A DNA stretch of 64,000 nucleotides from Sinisalibacter aestuarii. GTDB lineage: Bacteria > Pseudomonadota > Alphaproteobacteria > Rhodobacterales > Rhodobacteraceae. The translations under genes and the position numbers were made by a program. The stretch spans positions 310,001 through 374,000 of the forward strand of contig NZ_BROH01000002.1 of NCBI RefSeq assembly GCF_027923545.1. The letters are read 5' to 3'. Shown one piece after another: positions 24,489 to 33,178 of the stretch. Within the stretch, counting starts at the first letter, position 1. Every line of letters begins with the position of its first letter. Below the pieces are notes generated by a model, which was given only the letters and a program-made list of their open reading frames with translations, searched no databases and was not told the DNA's origin.

Positions 24489-26300
24489 TTACCCTTCCTT
24501 GAGAAAGAGTTTCACACCCACCGCCGCGCTTTCAGGCATAGGGACGTGGCAGATGACCGTGCCCTCGTTGAAGCCCACCTCAAGAGCACCGGAGGTGCCC
24601 TGGAGAACGCCAAGAGCCATCCGTGTCACCTGCCCGTCGAAAGCCACGGATGCGTCAGCGGCGGCGGCCATGCCGCCATCGATCACGATGTAAGGCTCTG
24701 CAACGATACGGAGCTTCGGATCGCTCTTATCGTTGACAAGATCAGCCTCGAAGATCGCCGTCCTGACACCATCAGCCATTTCAAGCCGAACGAACCGGGG
24801 CGCTGAGAGGGACTTGAGTTTCTTGACACCACCGCGCGAACCTCCGCCGCCTCTACCTGGCCCAGTGGCCGAAGCTTTTTCCAGCAGTTTCCCCATAATC
24901 GACGCAGTCGACGCCAGCGAAGGCCCGCGTTCGTTTCCCCCGCCGGTCGCGCCGAGCGGATTGGCATATGTTTTCGCTTCCTCAGATAGCCGGGTCAGGG
25001 CGATGTTCACGTAGCTCTTCGCGGCCCCCGTGGGCAGATTCTGCGGAACCCAGTCGTCGTGCGCTGGGGGTTCGGAATCGGCGAACGCCTGCTCGACTTC
25101 CTCTTCATCCGAACAGATGAAGACACCGGCCCACTCGAACCGTCCGTCCGGAAACGGTTCGCCATGGACGTATTTCACGATGAGCTCGACCGGGCGCATG
25201 AGGGCGATATGGGCAGATTGCTTCGGGATCACGCTCCGTTTCCGGAGCGCCGAAACATGTCGATCCGCCCTCGCGCCTCTACGGATCGAAAGCTGACCGA
25301 GGTGCTTCCTTGGACGGATACTGGTGATCGCCTTGGCCTCGTCCCCGTGCCGAGCTCCTTCGAGCGCGCGGGCAAACAGATCGAGCGGCGGGAAGTCTTC
25401 TGGATCCGGAACCACAACTACTTCCCCATCGATCTCGAGGCGCAACGCGAGCCGTTTCTCCTGGGCCGTTGATCGGCACATCCGTGGCCAGAAGTTCCAC
25501 AACACGGTTTCGATGAGGTCGTTCCGCACATCGCTCTGTTCATCGAAGATCGGCGCGATGATCACGATGGTCGTGCCCTCTCGCGCAGTCGTTCGCTCCG
25601 GCAGGCCGAGCGCCGCGGAAATCGCCACGGCTTCGCCCGCCTCGAGCGGGTCTACGCCCCCTTCTCCATCGTCCCGACCCCACCAGTGACGGCCGGTGTG
25701 ACGACGTCGCTCGGAACCTGAGCCAGCGTCATATGCCTCACCGATCCTGCATCCCATCGCTCGCCTGACGGACTGCCCCCTTTCTCGGGCCTGAGTATCG
25801 ACGAAGATCGTCGAGCAGCCGCTCAGAGCGTAGAGAGACGTCTTGCCGTATCCGTATGTGCCTCCACCTTGGTGCGTATCGCGGGCTGCCCCGACATTTC
25901 GCATGAAGTTGACGAAATCGAGGTCTTCTTCTCCATCGGTAGGCGCATCAGCCCGGGTTGGCCCTCCGAGGCCAGTCGTTCCGAAATCGGCGATCTCGAA
26001 GACGCGGATCGGACCGTTGTCGAGCGCCTCGGAAAGATCTGCGTGTCGTTCGCCCTCGGGCCGGCGAGCGAACACCTGTGAGCGCAAGACGCGGACCTCA
26101 TCCTCATTGAGGACGCGCGTCCGCAGCAAGACCTCAGGCCCGTCCCCATTCTGCGCGGCGTCGAGACTGTTCTGCAGGGCTTCGCGAATGACGGTTTGCA
26201 GCAAGTTCATGGCAGGGCGACCGAGGAGCTTGCGAAAACCTTCTGCCGCGATGTTTCCGGTCTTGGCGAAGGGCTCGCTGTAAAGATCAAGTGCACTCAT
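24489..26300 (-). CDS. GHKL ATPase, MORC/MutL-like component of the defence module
   Basis: This 603-residue protein has an N-terminal Bergerat-fold ATPase: N box EALQNSLDAAQ with E40, N44 and D47; G1-like DFGTTGLGG (105-113); and a glycine lid GGGTYGYGKTSLY (146-157). An S5-like second domain probably follows, then a Gly-rich linker (GRGGGGSRGGVKK) and a C-terminal beta-rich region. MORC- and MutL-like ATPases in R-M loci are known from comparative genomics, where they are thought to clamp or remodel DNA on ATP binding. It overlaps the upstream nuclease stop by ATGA, so the two are likely made in equal amounts. Confidence 0.85.
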   Translation of the reverse strand: MSALDLYSEPFAKTGNIAAEGFRKLLGRPAMNLLQTVIREALQNSLDAAQNGDGPEVLLRTRVLNEDEVRVLRSQVFARRPEGERHADLSEALDNGPIRVFEIADFGTTGLGGPTRADAPTDGEEDLDFVNFMRNVGAARDTHQGGGTYGYGKTSLYALSGCSTIFVDTQARERGQSVRRAMGCRIGEAYDAGSGSERRRHTGRHWWGRDDGEGGVDPLEAGEAVAISAALGLPERTTAREGTTIVIIAPIFDEQSDVRNDLIETVLWNFWPRMCRSTAQEKRLALRLEIDGEVVVVPDPEDFPPLDLFARALEGARHGDEAKAITSIRPRKHLGQLSIRRGARADRHVSALRKRSVIPKQSAHIALMRPVELIVKYVHGEPFPDGRFEWAGVFICSDEEEVEQAFADSEPPAHDDWVPQNLPTGAAKSYVNIALTRLSEEAKTYANPLGATGGGNERGPSLASTASIMGKLLEKASATGPGRGGGGSRGGVKKLKSLSAPRFVRLEMADGVRTAIFEADLVNDKSDPKLRIVAEPYIVIDGGMAAAADASVAFDGQVTRMALGVLQGTSGALEVGFNEGTVICHVPMPESAAVGVKLFLKEG

Positions 26301-27295
26301 GCCATGAAATCCATAAATACGCCCTCAGCTTCGTGGCCATCCAACCGGAACGTGGCCGCTGTGGAAAGGTCGACGCCGTATTCGAGGCTCGTCACTCCGG
26401 GCGGAAACGCTTCGTCGGCGAACTCCAACGGCGTGATCCGCGGAAAGCCGGTGTCAACGCGGTAGACCGTCAGCCCCTCGAACGAGAAGGTCACTCGGTT
26501 CCATTCAGGCGCTTCGGCATCCAGACAGCCAAGCGCCACAAGCCCCGCAGACAGTCGGCCCTTCTCCGCTCCCACTTTGAGCAGCTTGTCGATCATGGTG
26601 GCGACTGAGAGGTCCCCCTGATCCGTCTTCTCAATTCGCACATGCACGAGGTGGATGATGCCATTGCGCGGAGGCAGCAATTGCTCGGCTCCATGAATGA
26701 CCACCTTCTTTGCATCGGATCTGCTCGAAGTCTTCACCTCGATTGCATTGATTAGCCGACGGAAATCGTGGCGTTGCTCATACGGGCCGACCCAGGCAGA
26801 CACGGCTTCCGGTGAAACGGTGCACAGACGATCAAGAACGATGAGTTCGCCAATGAGGCCCACGACCTTGTTCTCTGGCACCTCCTCGCCAATCGGCGCC
26901 TGTAGCAATGCCCTGAAGTCCGCAATGGCTCCACCGACTGCCTTCGCCGGCGAATGTCCCTCACGAATACGATTCAGGATTTCGCCAACGAGTTCTTCGA
27001 AGACACCGCCGAGGCGGTGCTCAAGGAGCATGACATCGATGAACGGCGTGTTGCGCCCGTCAAGTGTGAAGAACGACAAGCCGACATGAAGGTTAGCCCC
27101 AGCAACGGCTTCCACCTTTCCCATGCTACCGCCGGACGGCACGAGAAGCCGCGCCTCGCCGCCAGGTCCGACAGCATAGCGCACCGGGCCGAAGCCGGTG
27201 TCTACATTGACCGGGGCACTGGGCACCTCGACGTTGCCATCGCCTTCCCCGGAGGCCGCCAACCGACTCCAGATGCTGGACGCCGCCTCATCCAT
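26297..27295 (-). CDS. PD-(D/E)XK nuclease-fold protein (DUF4420-like)
   Basis: With the start at 27295 (AGGAG eight bases upstream) the protein has 332 residues. The nuclease core reads GLIGELIVLDRL (E150), then D177 in RHDFRRLIN and E186-x-K188 in INAIEVKTSSRSDAKK, a complete E...D...ExK arrangement. Flanking parts are beta-rich. It is the best candidate for the DNA-cutting subunit of the module. The start overlaps the Z1 gene's end by eight bases and its stop overlaps the MORC start. An in-frame start 23 codons further up would lie deep inside the Z1 gene and is not favoured. Confidence 0.85.
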   Translation of the reverse strand: MDEAASSIWSRLAASGEGDGNVEVPSAPVNVDTGFGPVRYAVGPGGEARLLVPSGGSMGKVEAVAGANLHVGLSFFTLDGRNTPFIDVMLLEHRLGGVFEELVGEILNRIREGHSPAKAVGGAIADFRALLQAPIGEEVPENKVVGLIGELIVLDRLCTVSPEAVSAWVGPYEQRHDFRRLINAIEVKTSSRSDAKKVVIHGAEQLLPPRNGIIHLVHVRIEKTDQGDLSVATMIDKLLKVGAEKGRLSAGLVALGCLDAEAPEWNRVTFSFEGLTVYRVDTGFPRITPLEFADEAFPPGVTSLEYGVDLSTAATFRLDGHEAEGVFMDFMA

Positions 27296-29921
27296 CTGCC
27301 GGCTCCTGCTCTCCCAGTTCCTCAAGTTCGTCCTGGTCCTCGAACTGGTCCACGGAAGGCGCATCGAGTTCGACCTGGTAGTAGCCGCCCGATCTGTCTT
27401 TCTGACCCGGGAAGACCATGCCGAACCCGATCACGTCCTCCGCCGCATCGAGCGCCACACGGGTTTTCGAGCCGGACTGCGGCGGGGAATTGGCGTCGAT
27501 CGGATAGATCAGAAGCAGCGGCACCGAGGGCCGCTGAGCCTTGTAATGGTTCCAGTCGTCTGGACCAACGACCGTCCCTTCGACATCGATCAGGATGTCC
27601 CGTTTAGACATCAGGGCCTTGATGTCAGCATAGCGGGCGGGCGCATCCTTCAGCTTCGCACGGCGGTTAGTCGGCACCTTCCCGAGCCCACCGAGCTCTC
27701 GCGCCGAAGTCGTCCCCTTGCCCGGTGTAATGACACCGACGTGCCAGGTCGCAAGCGCAACCCCGCTCTGATCAAGGTAACCCAGTAGGTGGGACTTCTT
27801 CAGGCTCATGTGTTCATCCGAGATCGAGGTATCGAGAATGAACCTGCGGACTGCCTCAAATGGGACATCTTTGAACAGCACACGGCGCTCCCGGTTCACC
27901 GGCAGACCGCTGCGGGAAATGGCCTTATCGATCAACGCGGATGCCGTTTTCCAGTTACCTCTGAGAAGGTCAGTGTTCAGATGGTCGAAGCGGATTGTCT
28001 GAATGTGCTGCCCGTCGAAACTCATGCTCGTACGGTGGGCATGTTTCATTTTGCTCGCCGCCGTGATCGCCATACCGGGGATCTCCCGGACCCTGACGGC
28101 AAAGTCCATCGGCGTCAGCTTCTTCTCTTGATAGTAGTCGATGTCTCTCCGGATTTCTTCCTCGATCACAGCGAGAGACCGAAACTTCGAGATCAGATCC
28201 GAGGTTGTCCAGAGCCTAGGCAAGTCGTCGTAACCCCCTCGGTAGCCGAACCATCGCCCCATCTGAAGCAGCGTGTCATATTGCCGTGAAGTCCTGAGGA
28301 AATAGGAGACAGTCAGGCCCTCCAGCGTGAGACCGCGAGCGAGAACAGTTCCGCCGACGACAATGGAAGTGGCGGGGCCATTCTCGTAATTCAGCCGCGA
28401 CTGGCTGATGCCATTCTCGACCGGGAAATCCAAAGCATCGAGCACGGAGCCCAGCTCCGCACGGACTGCATCGAACGCTTCGGGTATCTGGTTCATTTCC
28501 TCCGGTGCTGTCCTGCTGCATTCATCTTCATACAGGGTATTGAAACGGGCGGAGATTTCGCCGGTGCCGCCGACGAGATCAGCAGCATGCATCGCCACCC
28601 ACGACTCAATGAGCTCCGACATGTACTGGTGCTGCGCTACAAACTGCGAAGCATGAACCAGCATCGTCATGTGCTTATCGGCGTGCCCCCGAAGCCGCCG
28701 GATTGCGCAGGTCGCAATGAACCAGAGAATCGCATCTTCAAGGCTTCGCGTCATCTCCGGACGGAAACTCTCTTTCTCGGCGTTCTTCGTTGGGCGCACC
28801 CGCTCAGGGTCATCGTCCGCGAGGACACGGACCATATCGCGACCTTCAGCTTCATCCTCCGCCGAGTCCGAACCAAAGACCTCCGTGGCCCCGAAATAGC
28901 CTTTAGGGCGTTCGAGTGCAGTGATGAAATCGCGGGGGTAAAGATCGTCTAGATCATCGTCGTTGATCGGGAAGGGATTGATGAACACGTTGGCGAAGGG
29001 GGTCGCCGTATAGCCGACATATGAGACTGCCGGCAGGGCTTTCAGAACGCGGCGGATCTCCTCGTTAATCCGGGTCATATCGTAGTCACCGCGTGCAGAG
29101 TTCACCGAGGCCTGATCACATTCGTCATCGATCAGAAGAACCTTGAGCTTCTTCAGAATGATCGGCGGGGTTTTCTCGATCGTCTTCTTCAATTTCCGAA
29201 GACGGCTCCCCTCCTTCTTCATGACGATCAGCTGCGCCTGACCTTCCTGCGGCATGTGAAACGAACGGTTGGGTGGGAGAATGAAATCGCCATCTTCTTC
29301 GCCGGTCGTGTAGAGCTGCCAAAGATGCCGATGTCGGTTCACGACGTCGGCGTCGAACCGATCCTGCGTCTGCTTGCGCAGCTTGTTGGTTACACCCCCA
29401 AGAACGATGATCAGGTTGTAGCCGGCATCGACCGCCTTCGCGATCACCGCAGTCATGTTGGCTGTTTTCCCTGACTGCACATAGCCGACAACGAGACCTC
29501 GACACGCGAACTGCTCACGTGTCGGATTATCGAGAAGGGACACCACCTCGTTCGAGGCCTCGTCGATCGACGCGATCGTATCCGGGTCCCAACCCTTGGT
29601 GTTCTCAAGGTAGGAATGGAGTGCCGACCAGTGAGGATCGTTCGGGCCCGGGCCGTCATACCACTTCTCGCGGTCGTTGATAATCGAATGCCGGCGCAGG
29701 ATTTCTACATCTTGCCCGGAACTTTGCACGACGCGCGCTGCCTCATCGACATCTGCTCGCATGGAATCTTCGAAGCCAGCACCGAACATGTCCGCGAGTT
29801 CCTGCTTGATGACATCCGCCACCTCGGCCGCACTTCCGTAGCTCGCGCGTCGATCGCGGATCATCTTTACAAACTTAGAAACTTGAGGAGTGCTATTCAC
29901 CGCCCAAACCTTTCTCACCAT
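27288..29921 (-). CDS. Z1-domain ATPase/helicase
   Basis: This 877-residue superfamily-2-like motor has Walker A VGYVQSGKTANM (Lys152), Walker B with DDE in VLLIDDECDQAS (265-267), motif III-like VGYTATPFANVF, and the Z1 signature GGTVLARGLTLEGLTVSYF followed by LQMGRWFGYRGG with the presumed arginine-finger motif VI. It leads the five-gene operon and would provide translocation or unwinding for the MORC ATPase and PD-(D/E)XK nuclease. The ATG at 29921 is used; a GTG six codons later has a somewhat better upstream AAAGG. Its promoter must lie in 29922-30051, between the operon and tRNA-Phe. Confidence 0.92.
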   Translation of the reverse strand: MVRKVWAVNSTPQVSKFVKMIRDRRASYGSAAEVADVIKQELADMFGAGFEDSMRADVDEAARVVQSSGQDVEILRRHSIINDREKWYDGPGPNDPHWSALHSYLENTKGWDPDTIASIDEASNEVVSLLDNPTREQFACRGLVVGYVQSGKTANMTAVIAKAVDAGYNLIIVLGGVTNKLRKQTQDRFDADVVNRHRHLWQLYTTGEEDGDFILPPNRSFHMPQEGQAQLIVMKKEGSRLRKLKKTIEKTPPIILKKLKVLLIDDECDQASVNSARGDYDMTRINEEIRRVLKALPAVSYVGYTATPFANVFINPFPINDDDLDDLYPRDFITALERPKGYFGATEVFGSDSAEDEAEGRDMVRVLADDDPERVRPTKNAEKESFRPEMTRSLEDAILWFIATCAIRRLRGHADKHMTMLVHASQFVAQHQYMSELIESWVAMHAADLVGGTGEISARFNTLYEDECSRTAPEEMNQIPEAFDAVRAELGSVLDALDFPVENGISQSRLNYENGPATSIVVGGTVLARGLTLEGLTVSYFLRTSRQYDTLLQMGRWFGYRGGYDDLPRLWTTSDLISKFRSLAVIEEEIRRDIDYYQEKKLTPMDFAVRVREIPGMAITAASKMKHAHRTSMSFDGQHIQTIRFDHLNTDLLRGNWKTASALIDKAISRSGLPVNRERRVLFKDVPFEAVRRFILDTSISDEHMSLKKSHLLGYLDQSGVALATWHVGVITPGKGTTSARELGGLGKVPTNRRAKLKDAPARYADIKALMSKRDILIDVEGTVVGPDDWNHYKAQRPSVPLLLIYPIDANSPPQSGSKTRVALDAAEDVIGFGMVFPGQKDRSGGYYQVELDAPSVDQFEDQDELEELGEQEPADG

Positions 29922-30051
29922 CGCCCCACTTTCGGGAAGGGTAGCCGTGGTCCCGACGAAACCTCAACCTGAAATTGTTTGCCGTGACATCACCGCTGAG
30001 AAACGGGAAACGGAAACCGCTCCGGGCCAGCAAACAGAATGATGGTTGAAA

Positions 30052-30126
30052 TGGTGCCCGGGGGCGGAATCGAACCACCGACACGAGGATTTTCAATCCA
30101 CTGCTCTACCCCTGAGCTACCCGGGC
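30052..30126 (-). tRNA. tRNA-Phe (GAA)
   Basis: This 75-base cloverleaf is read on the minus strand: acceptor GCCCGGG pairing with CCCGGGC, D-arm AGCTCAGGGGTAGAGC, anticodon loop TTGAAAA (anticodon GAA), T-arm with GGTTCGATTCC and an encoded CCA. The anticodon stem has one apparent U-U mismatch (GTGGA/TCCTC), which is odd for this tRNA. Its 3' end faces the accessory region; the conserved yacG-rng-maf-infA block lies upstream of it. Confidence 0.95.
30085..30098. repeat. Second copy of the 14-base repeat, inside tRNA-Phe
   Basis: GAGGATTTTCAATC (complement of the anticodon arm) matches 5986-5999 exactly and in the same direction. If it is an attachment core, the interval between the copies (24.1 kb) would be one integrated segment. 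Confidence 0.35.
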
Positions 30127-30205
30127 ACGGGTGAACGTCTTGCGTTCGGGTCGCGGTTTTCTAGTCGGCGGGCGGGGCGGTGTCCAGAGGGAATTTGCCG
30201 GAAAT

Positions 30206-30388
30206 TCAGTGTGGCTTCTGTTGCTGCCGCGCGAGCTCCTCCGCCGCCTCGTCGGGTTCCTCCGCCGCGTCGCCGGGAATGGTGTAGCTGCCGCTGAGCC
30301 AGCGGCCAAGATCGACGTCGGCGCAGCGCTTCGAGCAGAAGGGGCGGTATTTGGCGGCGCTCTCCTTGCCGCAGATCGGGCAGCTCAT
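30206..30388 (-). CDS. yacG: DNA gyrase inhibitor YacG (zinc-binding)
   Basis: This 60-residue protein has the four-cysteine zinc knuckle [10 protein letters not shown]...YRPFCSKRCADVDLGRWLSG that defines YacG. The protein binds GyrB and inhibits gyrase in E. coli. An acidic tail follows (EEPDEAAEELA). Its ATG overlaps the RNase E/G stop by four bases. The infA-maf-rng-yacG order is standard in Rhodobacteraceae. Confidence 0.93.
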   Translation of the reverse strand: MSCPICGKESAAKYRPFCSKRCADVDLGRWLSGSYTIPGDAAEEPDEAAEELARQQQKPH

Positions 30389-31419
30389 AGAAGGCCCTCC
30401 GGCAGCGGGCGGCGTTCGCGTTTGCGTTGCAGCTCGACATTGCCGAGCGGCGTCCAGCCAGCGATGCTCGTCTCGATCGGGTCGGCGCGGAAGGCCGCCT
30501 TGAGCGCTCCTTCGAGCTGGCGGCGGTCCTTCTTGGGCGTCGGCGCGAAATCGACGATGATCTGCCCGCCGAGGCCGCGCAGGCGCAACTGTCGCGGCAG
30601 GTCGCGGGCCAGCGCGAGATTGGCCTTGATCGCGGCGGCGGGCGACGTGTCGCCCCCTGTGTTCACATCGACGGCGACGAAAGCGCGGGTTGGTTCGATA
30701 ACGACAAATCCGCCGCCCGCAAGCGGGGCTTTCGGCGTGTATAATGCGGCAATCATCTCATCGACGCCATGAGTCGCGAAGCTCCCGCCCGCATCCGCGA
30801 GCAGATCGGGCGCCGGCCAGTCGCGCCAGGCGATCTCGTGCGCGTCGGGGCCGTCGACCAGCAATTCGGGCCTGGCGCCGGTGGCATCGGCCAGCACCGC
30901 CTGTGCCAGATCGCGCATCGCGGCGATATCGTTGGCGATCGCGCCGTCATCGCCTTCGGCGGCTTCGGAGCGCAGGATCAGCCCGGTCGTTCCCGGCGCG
31001 CCCATCTCCGCATGGGCGATCTCAAGAAGCCGCACCCGCGCCTCTTCGTCATGGATGCGGCGCGAGATATTGATGCCCGGCGCATCGGGGGTGACGATGG
31101 CGTAGCGCGACTTGAACAGCACCCGGTCGGTCACCGGCACCGCCTTGCCCTCCTCGGCCCAGCCCGTCACCTGCACGATGAGCGGCTGACCCGGTTTCAG
31201 CCCCTTCGCGCCGCGCAGGAAGGCGGAGCCGTCGGGCAGGCGCAGAAACATGCCGCCCTGCCCCTTCACCGGCCTGTCGCAGATCGCGCGGTAGATCGCG
31301 CCGGGGCGCGGGGTATCGTCTTCGGGGTCGATCAGCAGATCGTCGAGCCTGCCGTCGACCAGCCGCGCGGCGGCTTTGCGGCCTGCGAGGGTGTCGAGGG
31401 CGATCACGCTGCCCTTCAT
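30385..31419 (-). CDS. rng: Ribonuclease E/G family protein (short form)
   Basis: This 344-residue endoribonuclease has the catalytic core: an S1-like segment ([21 protein letters not shown]), the 5'-sensor/RNase H-like part and the metal Asp motifs AVDVNTGG and [10 protein letters not shown]. It is shorter than E. coli RNase G and lacks a visible zinc-link CxxC, typical for the short rhodobacteral form. The start at 31419 overlaps the maf stop (ATGA). A longer in-frame extension upstream lies inside maf and is rejected. It probably acts in rRNA/mRNA processing. Confidence 0.88.
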   Translation of the reverse strand: MKGSVIALDTLAGRKAAARLVDGRLDDLLIDPEDDTPRPGAIYRAICDRPVKGQGGMFLRLPDGSAFLRGAKGLKPGQPLIVQVTGWAEEGKAVPVTDRVLFKSRYAIVTPDAPGINISRRIHDEEARVRLLEIAHAEMGAPGTTGLILRSEAAEGDDGAIANDIAAMRDLAQAVLADATGARPELLVDGPDAHEIAWRDWPAPDLLADAGGSFATHGVDEMIAALYTPKAPLAGGGFVVIEPTRAFVAVDVNTGGDTSPAAAIKANLALARDLPRQLRLRGLGGQIIVDFAPTPKKDRRQLEGALKAAFRADPIETSIAGWTPLGNVELQRKRERRPLPEGLL

Positions 31420-31988
31420 GCCCAGCCCTCGCGCACCGGGTAGCCCGCCGCCTGCAACAGCGCCGCGGCCTCGGCCACAGGCAGCCCCATGACGGCGGTA
31501 TAGCTGCCCTGAATCCACGGGATGAAGGCCCCGGCAGGCCCCTGGATCGCGTAGGCGCCGGCCTTGCCGTGCCAGTCGCCGGAGGCGATATAGGCGTCGA
31601 TCTCGGGTTTCGAGAGCCGCTTCATCTTCACCACGGTCACCACGTCGCGCGCCCAGGTGCGGGCCTCGCGGCGCACCACCACCGAGGTGATGACCTTGTG
31701 CCGCCGGCCCGAGAGCAGGCGCAGAAACGCCGCCGCCTCGCCGGCATCGGCAGGCTTGCCCATGATCCGGCGGCCAAGCGCCACCGTGGTATCGGCGCAA
31801 AGCACCACCTCGCCGGGCGCGGCCTCCATCGCGGCGGCCTTTTCGGCGGCGATCCGGCGGCAATAGTGCAGCGGGGTTTCGCCCGGCCGGGGATCTTCGT
31901 CGATATCCGGCGGGCGCACCGCATCGGCAACCAGCCCGAGCGTCGCCAGCAGCTCCGCGCGGCGCGGACTGCCGGAACCGAGGATCAG
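31416..31988 (-). CDS. maf: Maf-family nucleotide pyrophosphatase, non-canonical start
   Basis: The family's N-terminal motif [18 protein letters not shown] is encoded at about 31985-31932, upstream of the first ATG/GTG/TTG in this frame (GTG at 31919). A stop lies further up, so the only start codons that keep the motif are CTG at 31988 or an ATT slightly upstream. I place it at CTG 31988, seven bases after the infA stop, where coupling could help. Later motifs are normal: [17 protein letters not shown] and [12 protein letters not shown]. The enzyme hydrolyses non-canonical dNTPs/NTPs. Product length from CTG is 190 residues, usual for Maf. Confidence 0.8.
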   Translation of the reverse strand: MILGSGSPRRAELLATLGLVADAVRPPDIDEDPRPGETPLHYCRRIAAEKAAAMEAAPGEVVLCADTTVALGRRIMGKPADAGEAAAFLRLLSGRRHKVITSVVVRREARTWARDVVTVVKMKRLSKPEIDAYIASGDWHGKAGAYAIQGPAGAFIPWIQGSYTAVMGLPVAEAAALLQAAGYPVREGWA

Positions 31989-31995
31989 CTGCGGC

Positions 31996-32214
31996 TTAGC
32001 GGAAGCGGTAATTGATCCGGCCCTTGGTCAGATCATAAGGGGTCATCTCGACCTGCACACGGTCGCCCGCGAGCACGCGGATCCGGTTCTTGCGAAGTTT
32101 GCCCGCCGTGTGCGCGATGATGGTATGGCCGTTTTCCAGCTCGACCAGGAATGTCGCGTTCGGCAGGAGTTCCTTCACGACACCGGGAAATTCGAGCAGT
32201 TCTTCCTTGGCCAT
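31996..32214 (-). CDS. infA: Translation initiation factor IF-1
   Basis: This 72-residue protein is a standard IF-1 OB fold: [20 protein letters not shown], then [39 protein letters not shown] (quoted in part), ending in RFR. It blocks the ribosomal A site during initiation. It is the first gene of the infA-maf-rng-yacG run; the 79 bases upstream (32215-32293) should hold its promoter. The identification is certain. Confidence 0.97.
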   Translation of the reverse strand: MAKEELLEFPGVVKELLPNATFLVELENGHTIIAHTAGKLRKNRIRVLAGDRVQVEMTPYDLTKGRINYRFR

Positions 32215-32293
32215 GTTGTCTCCTGTATTCGTTACCCGCCATGCTGCGGGCGCCCCCTAAATGGCCCCAACGCCCCAGATTTTCAAGCGCTAA

Positions 32294-33175
32294 TCAAGTG
32301 AGTGCGACGCATTGCACGGGATTGGCGCGGGCGGGCTGCTCGGCCCAGTGCACCATGGTGAGCACGTTGCCGTCCGCCCGGGCGGCGCGCACGGCGGCAA
32401 GATCGACATCGGCGAAGACCCAGCCGGGCCTGTTCATCGCCCCTTGCGCGATCACGCCGCTGGCGGGAAAGCCCCGGTCCGGCGGGCCGTAAATGGCCGC
32501 CGCACCTGCGTTTTCGTCAAGCAGGGGCGACCAGGGCGCGCGGCCCTGCGTCGGCGAGTGCACCACCACGCACTGGCCCTCCAGAGCGCGGGCCATCGCA
32601 CCGATCCGCACCCGGTTATAGCCCTCGTCCAGCTCGGTCTGCGAGGGCACCAGCAGCACCTCCGCCCCGGCTTCGACAAGGCTGCGCGCCAGCAGCGGAA
32701 ACTCGGCATCGTAGCAGATCAGCACACCGATCCGGCCCAGCGCGGTCTCCATCAGCACCAGCGGATTACCGGGCACCGCGCCCAGCTCATCGCGCTCCCA
32801 GCGGGTCATGATCTGCTTGTCATGGGCCTGGCGGCGGCCATCGGGGGTGAAGAACATCGCCCGGTTCACCAGCCGCCCGGCCTCGAAGACGGGGCCGGAG
32901 CCTGCGAGGATATGCACGCCATGTTCAGTGGCGAGCCGGGCATGCAGCGCCCAGCTATCCTCCATCGCCGCGCTTACCGCCGCCAGCGAGGCGGGCAGAT
33001 CCGCCGCCACCGCGCGGCCCGCGAAAGCGGCGATCTCCATCGCCGCATATTCGGGAAAGACCAGCAGATCGGCCCCCTCCGCCGCCGCCTCCGCCACCCA
33101 GGACGAGAGCTTGTCGGCGTAGCAGGAAAAGCCCTCCATCCAGTCGATCGGGTAGCAGGCCGTGGCGATCTTCAT
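32294..33175 (-). CDS. Carbon-nitrogen hydrolase (nitrilase superfamily)
   Basis: This 293-residue enzyme has the catalytic triad E42 (VFPEYA), K120 (HDKQIMTRWERDEL) and C154 (VLICYDAEFP). Members hydrolyse amides or nitriles; the subfamily and substrate are not clear. It ends before infA and starts three bases from the end of the phosphatase gene upstream, so it may be co-transcribed with it. It appears inserted between the phosphatase and infA, which are commonly adjacent in relatives. Confidence 0.9.
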   Translation of the reverse strand: MKIATACYPIDWMEGFSCYADKLSSWVAEAAAEGADLLVFPEYAAMEIAAFAGRAVAADLPASLAAVSAAMEDSWALHARLATEHGVHILAGSGPVFEAGRLVNRAMFFTPDGRRQAHDKQIMTRWERDELGAVPGNPLVLMETALGRIGVLICYDAEFPLLARSLVEAGAEVLLVPSQTELDEGYNRVRIGAMARALEGQCVVVHSPTQGRAPWSPLLDENAGAAAIYGPPDRGFPASGVIAQGAMNRPGWVFADVDLAAVRAARADGNVLTMVHWAEQPARANPVQCVALT

Positions 33176-33178
33176 GGC

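Noticed and set aside
31420-31863. A long N-terminal extension of RNase E/G
   Set aside because: It lies wholly inside maf in another frame, and the enzyme's normal N-terminus begins at 31419.
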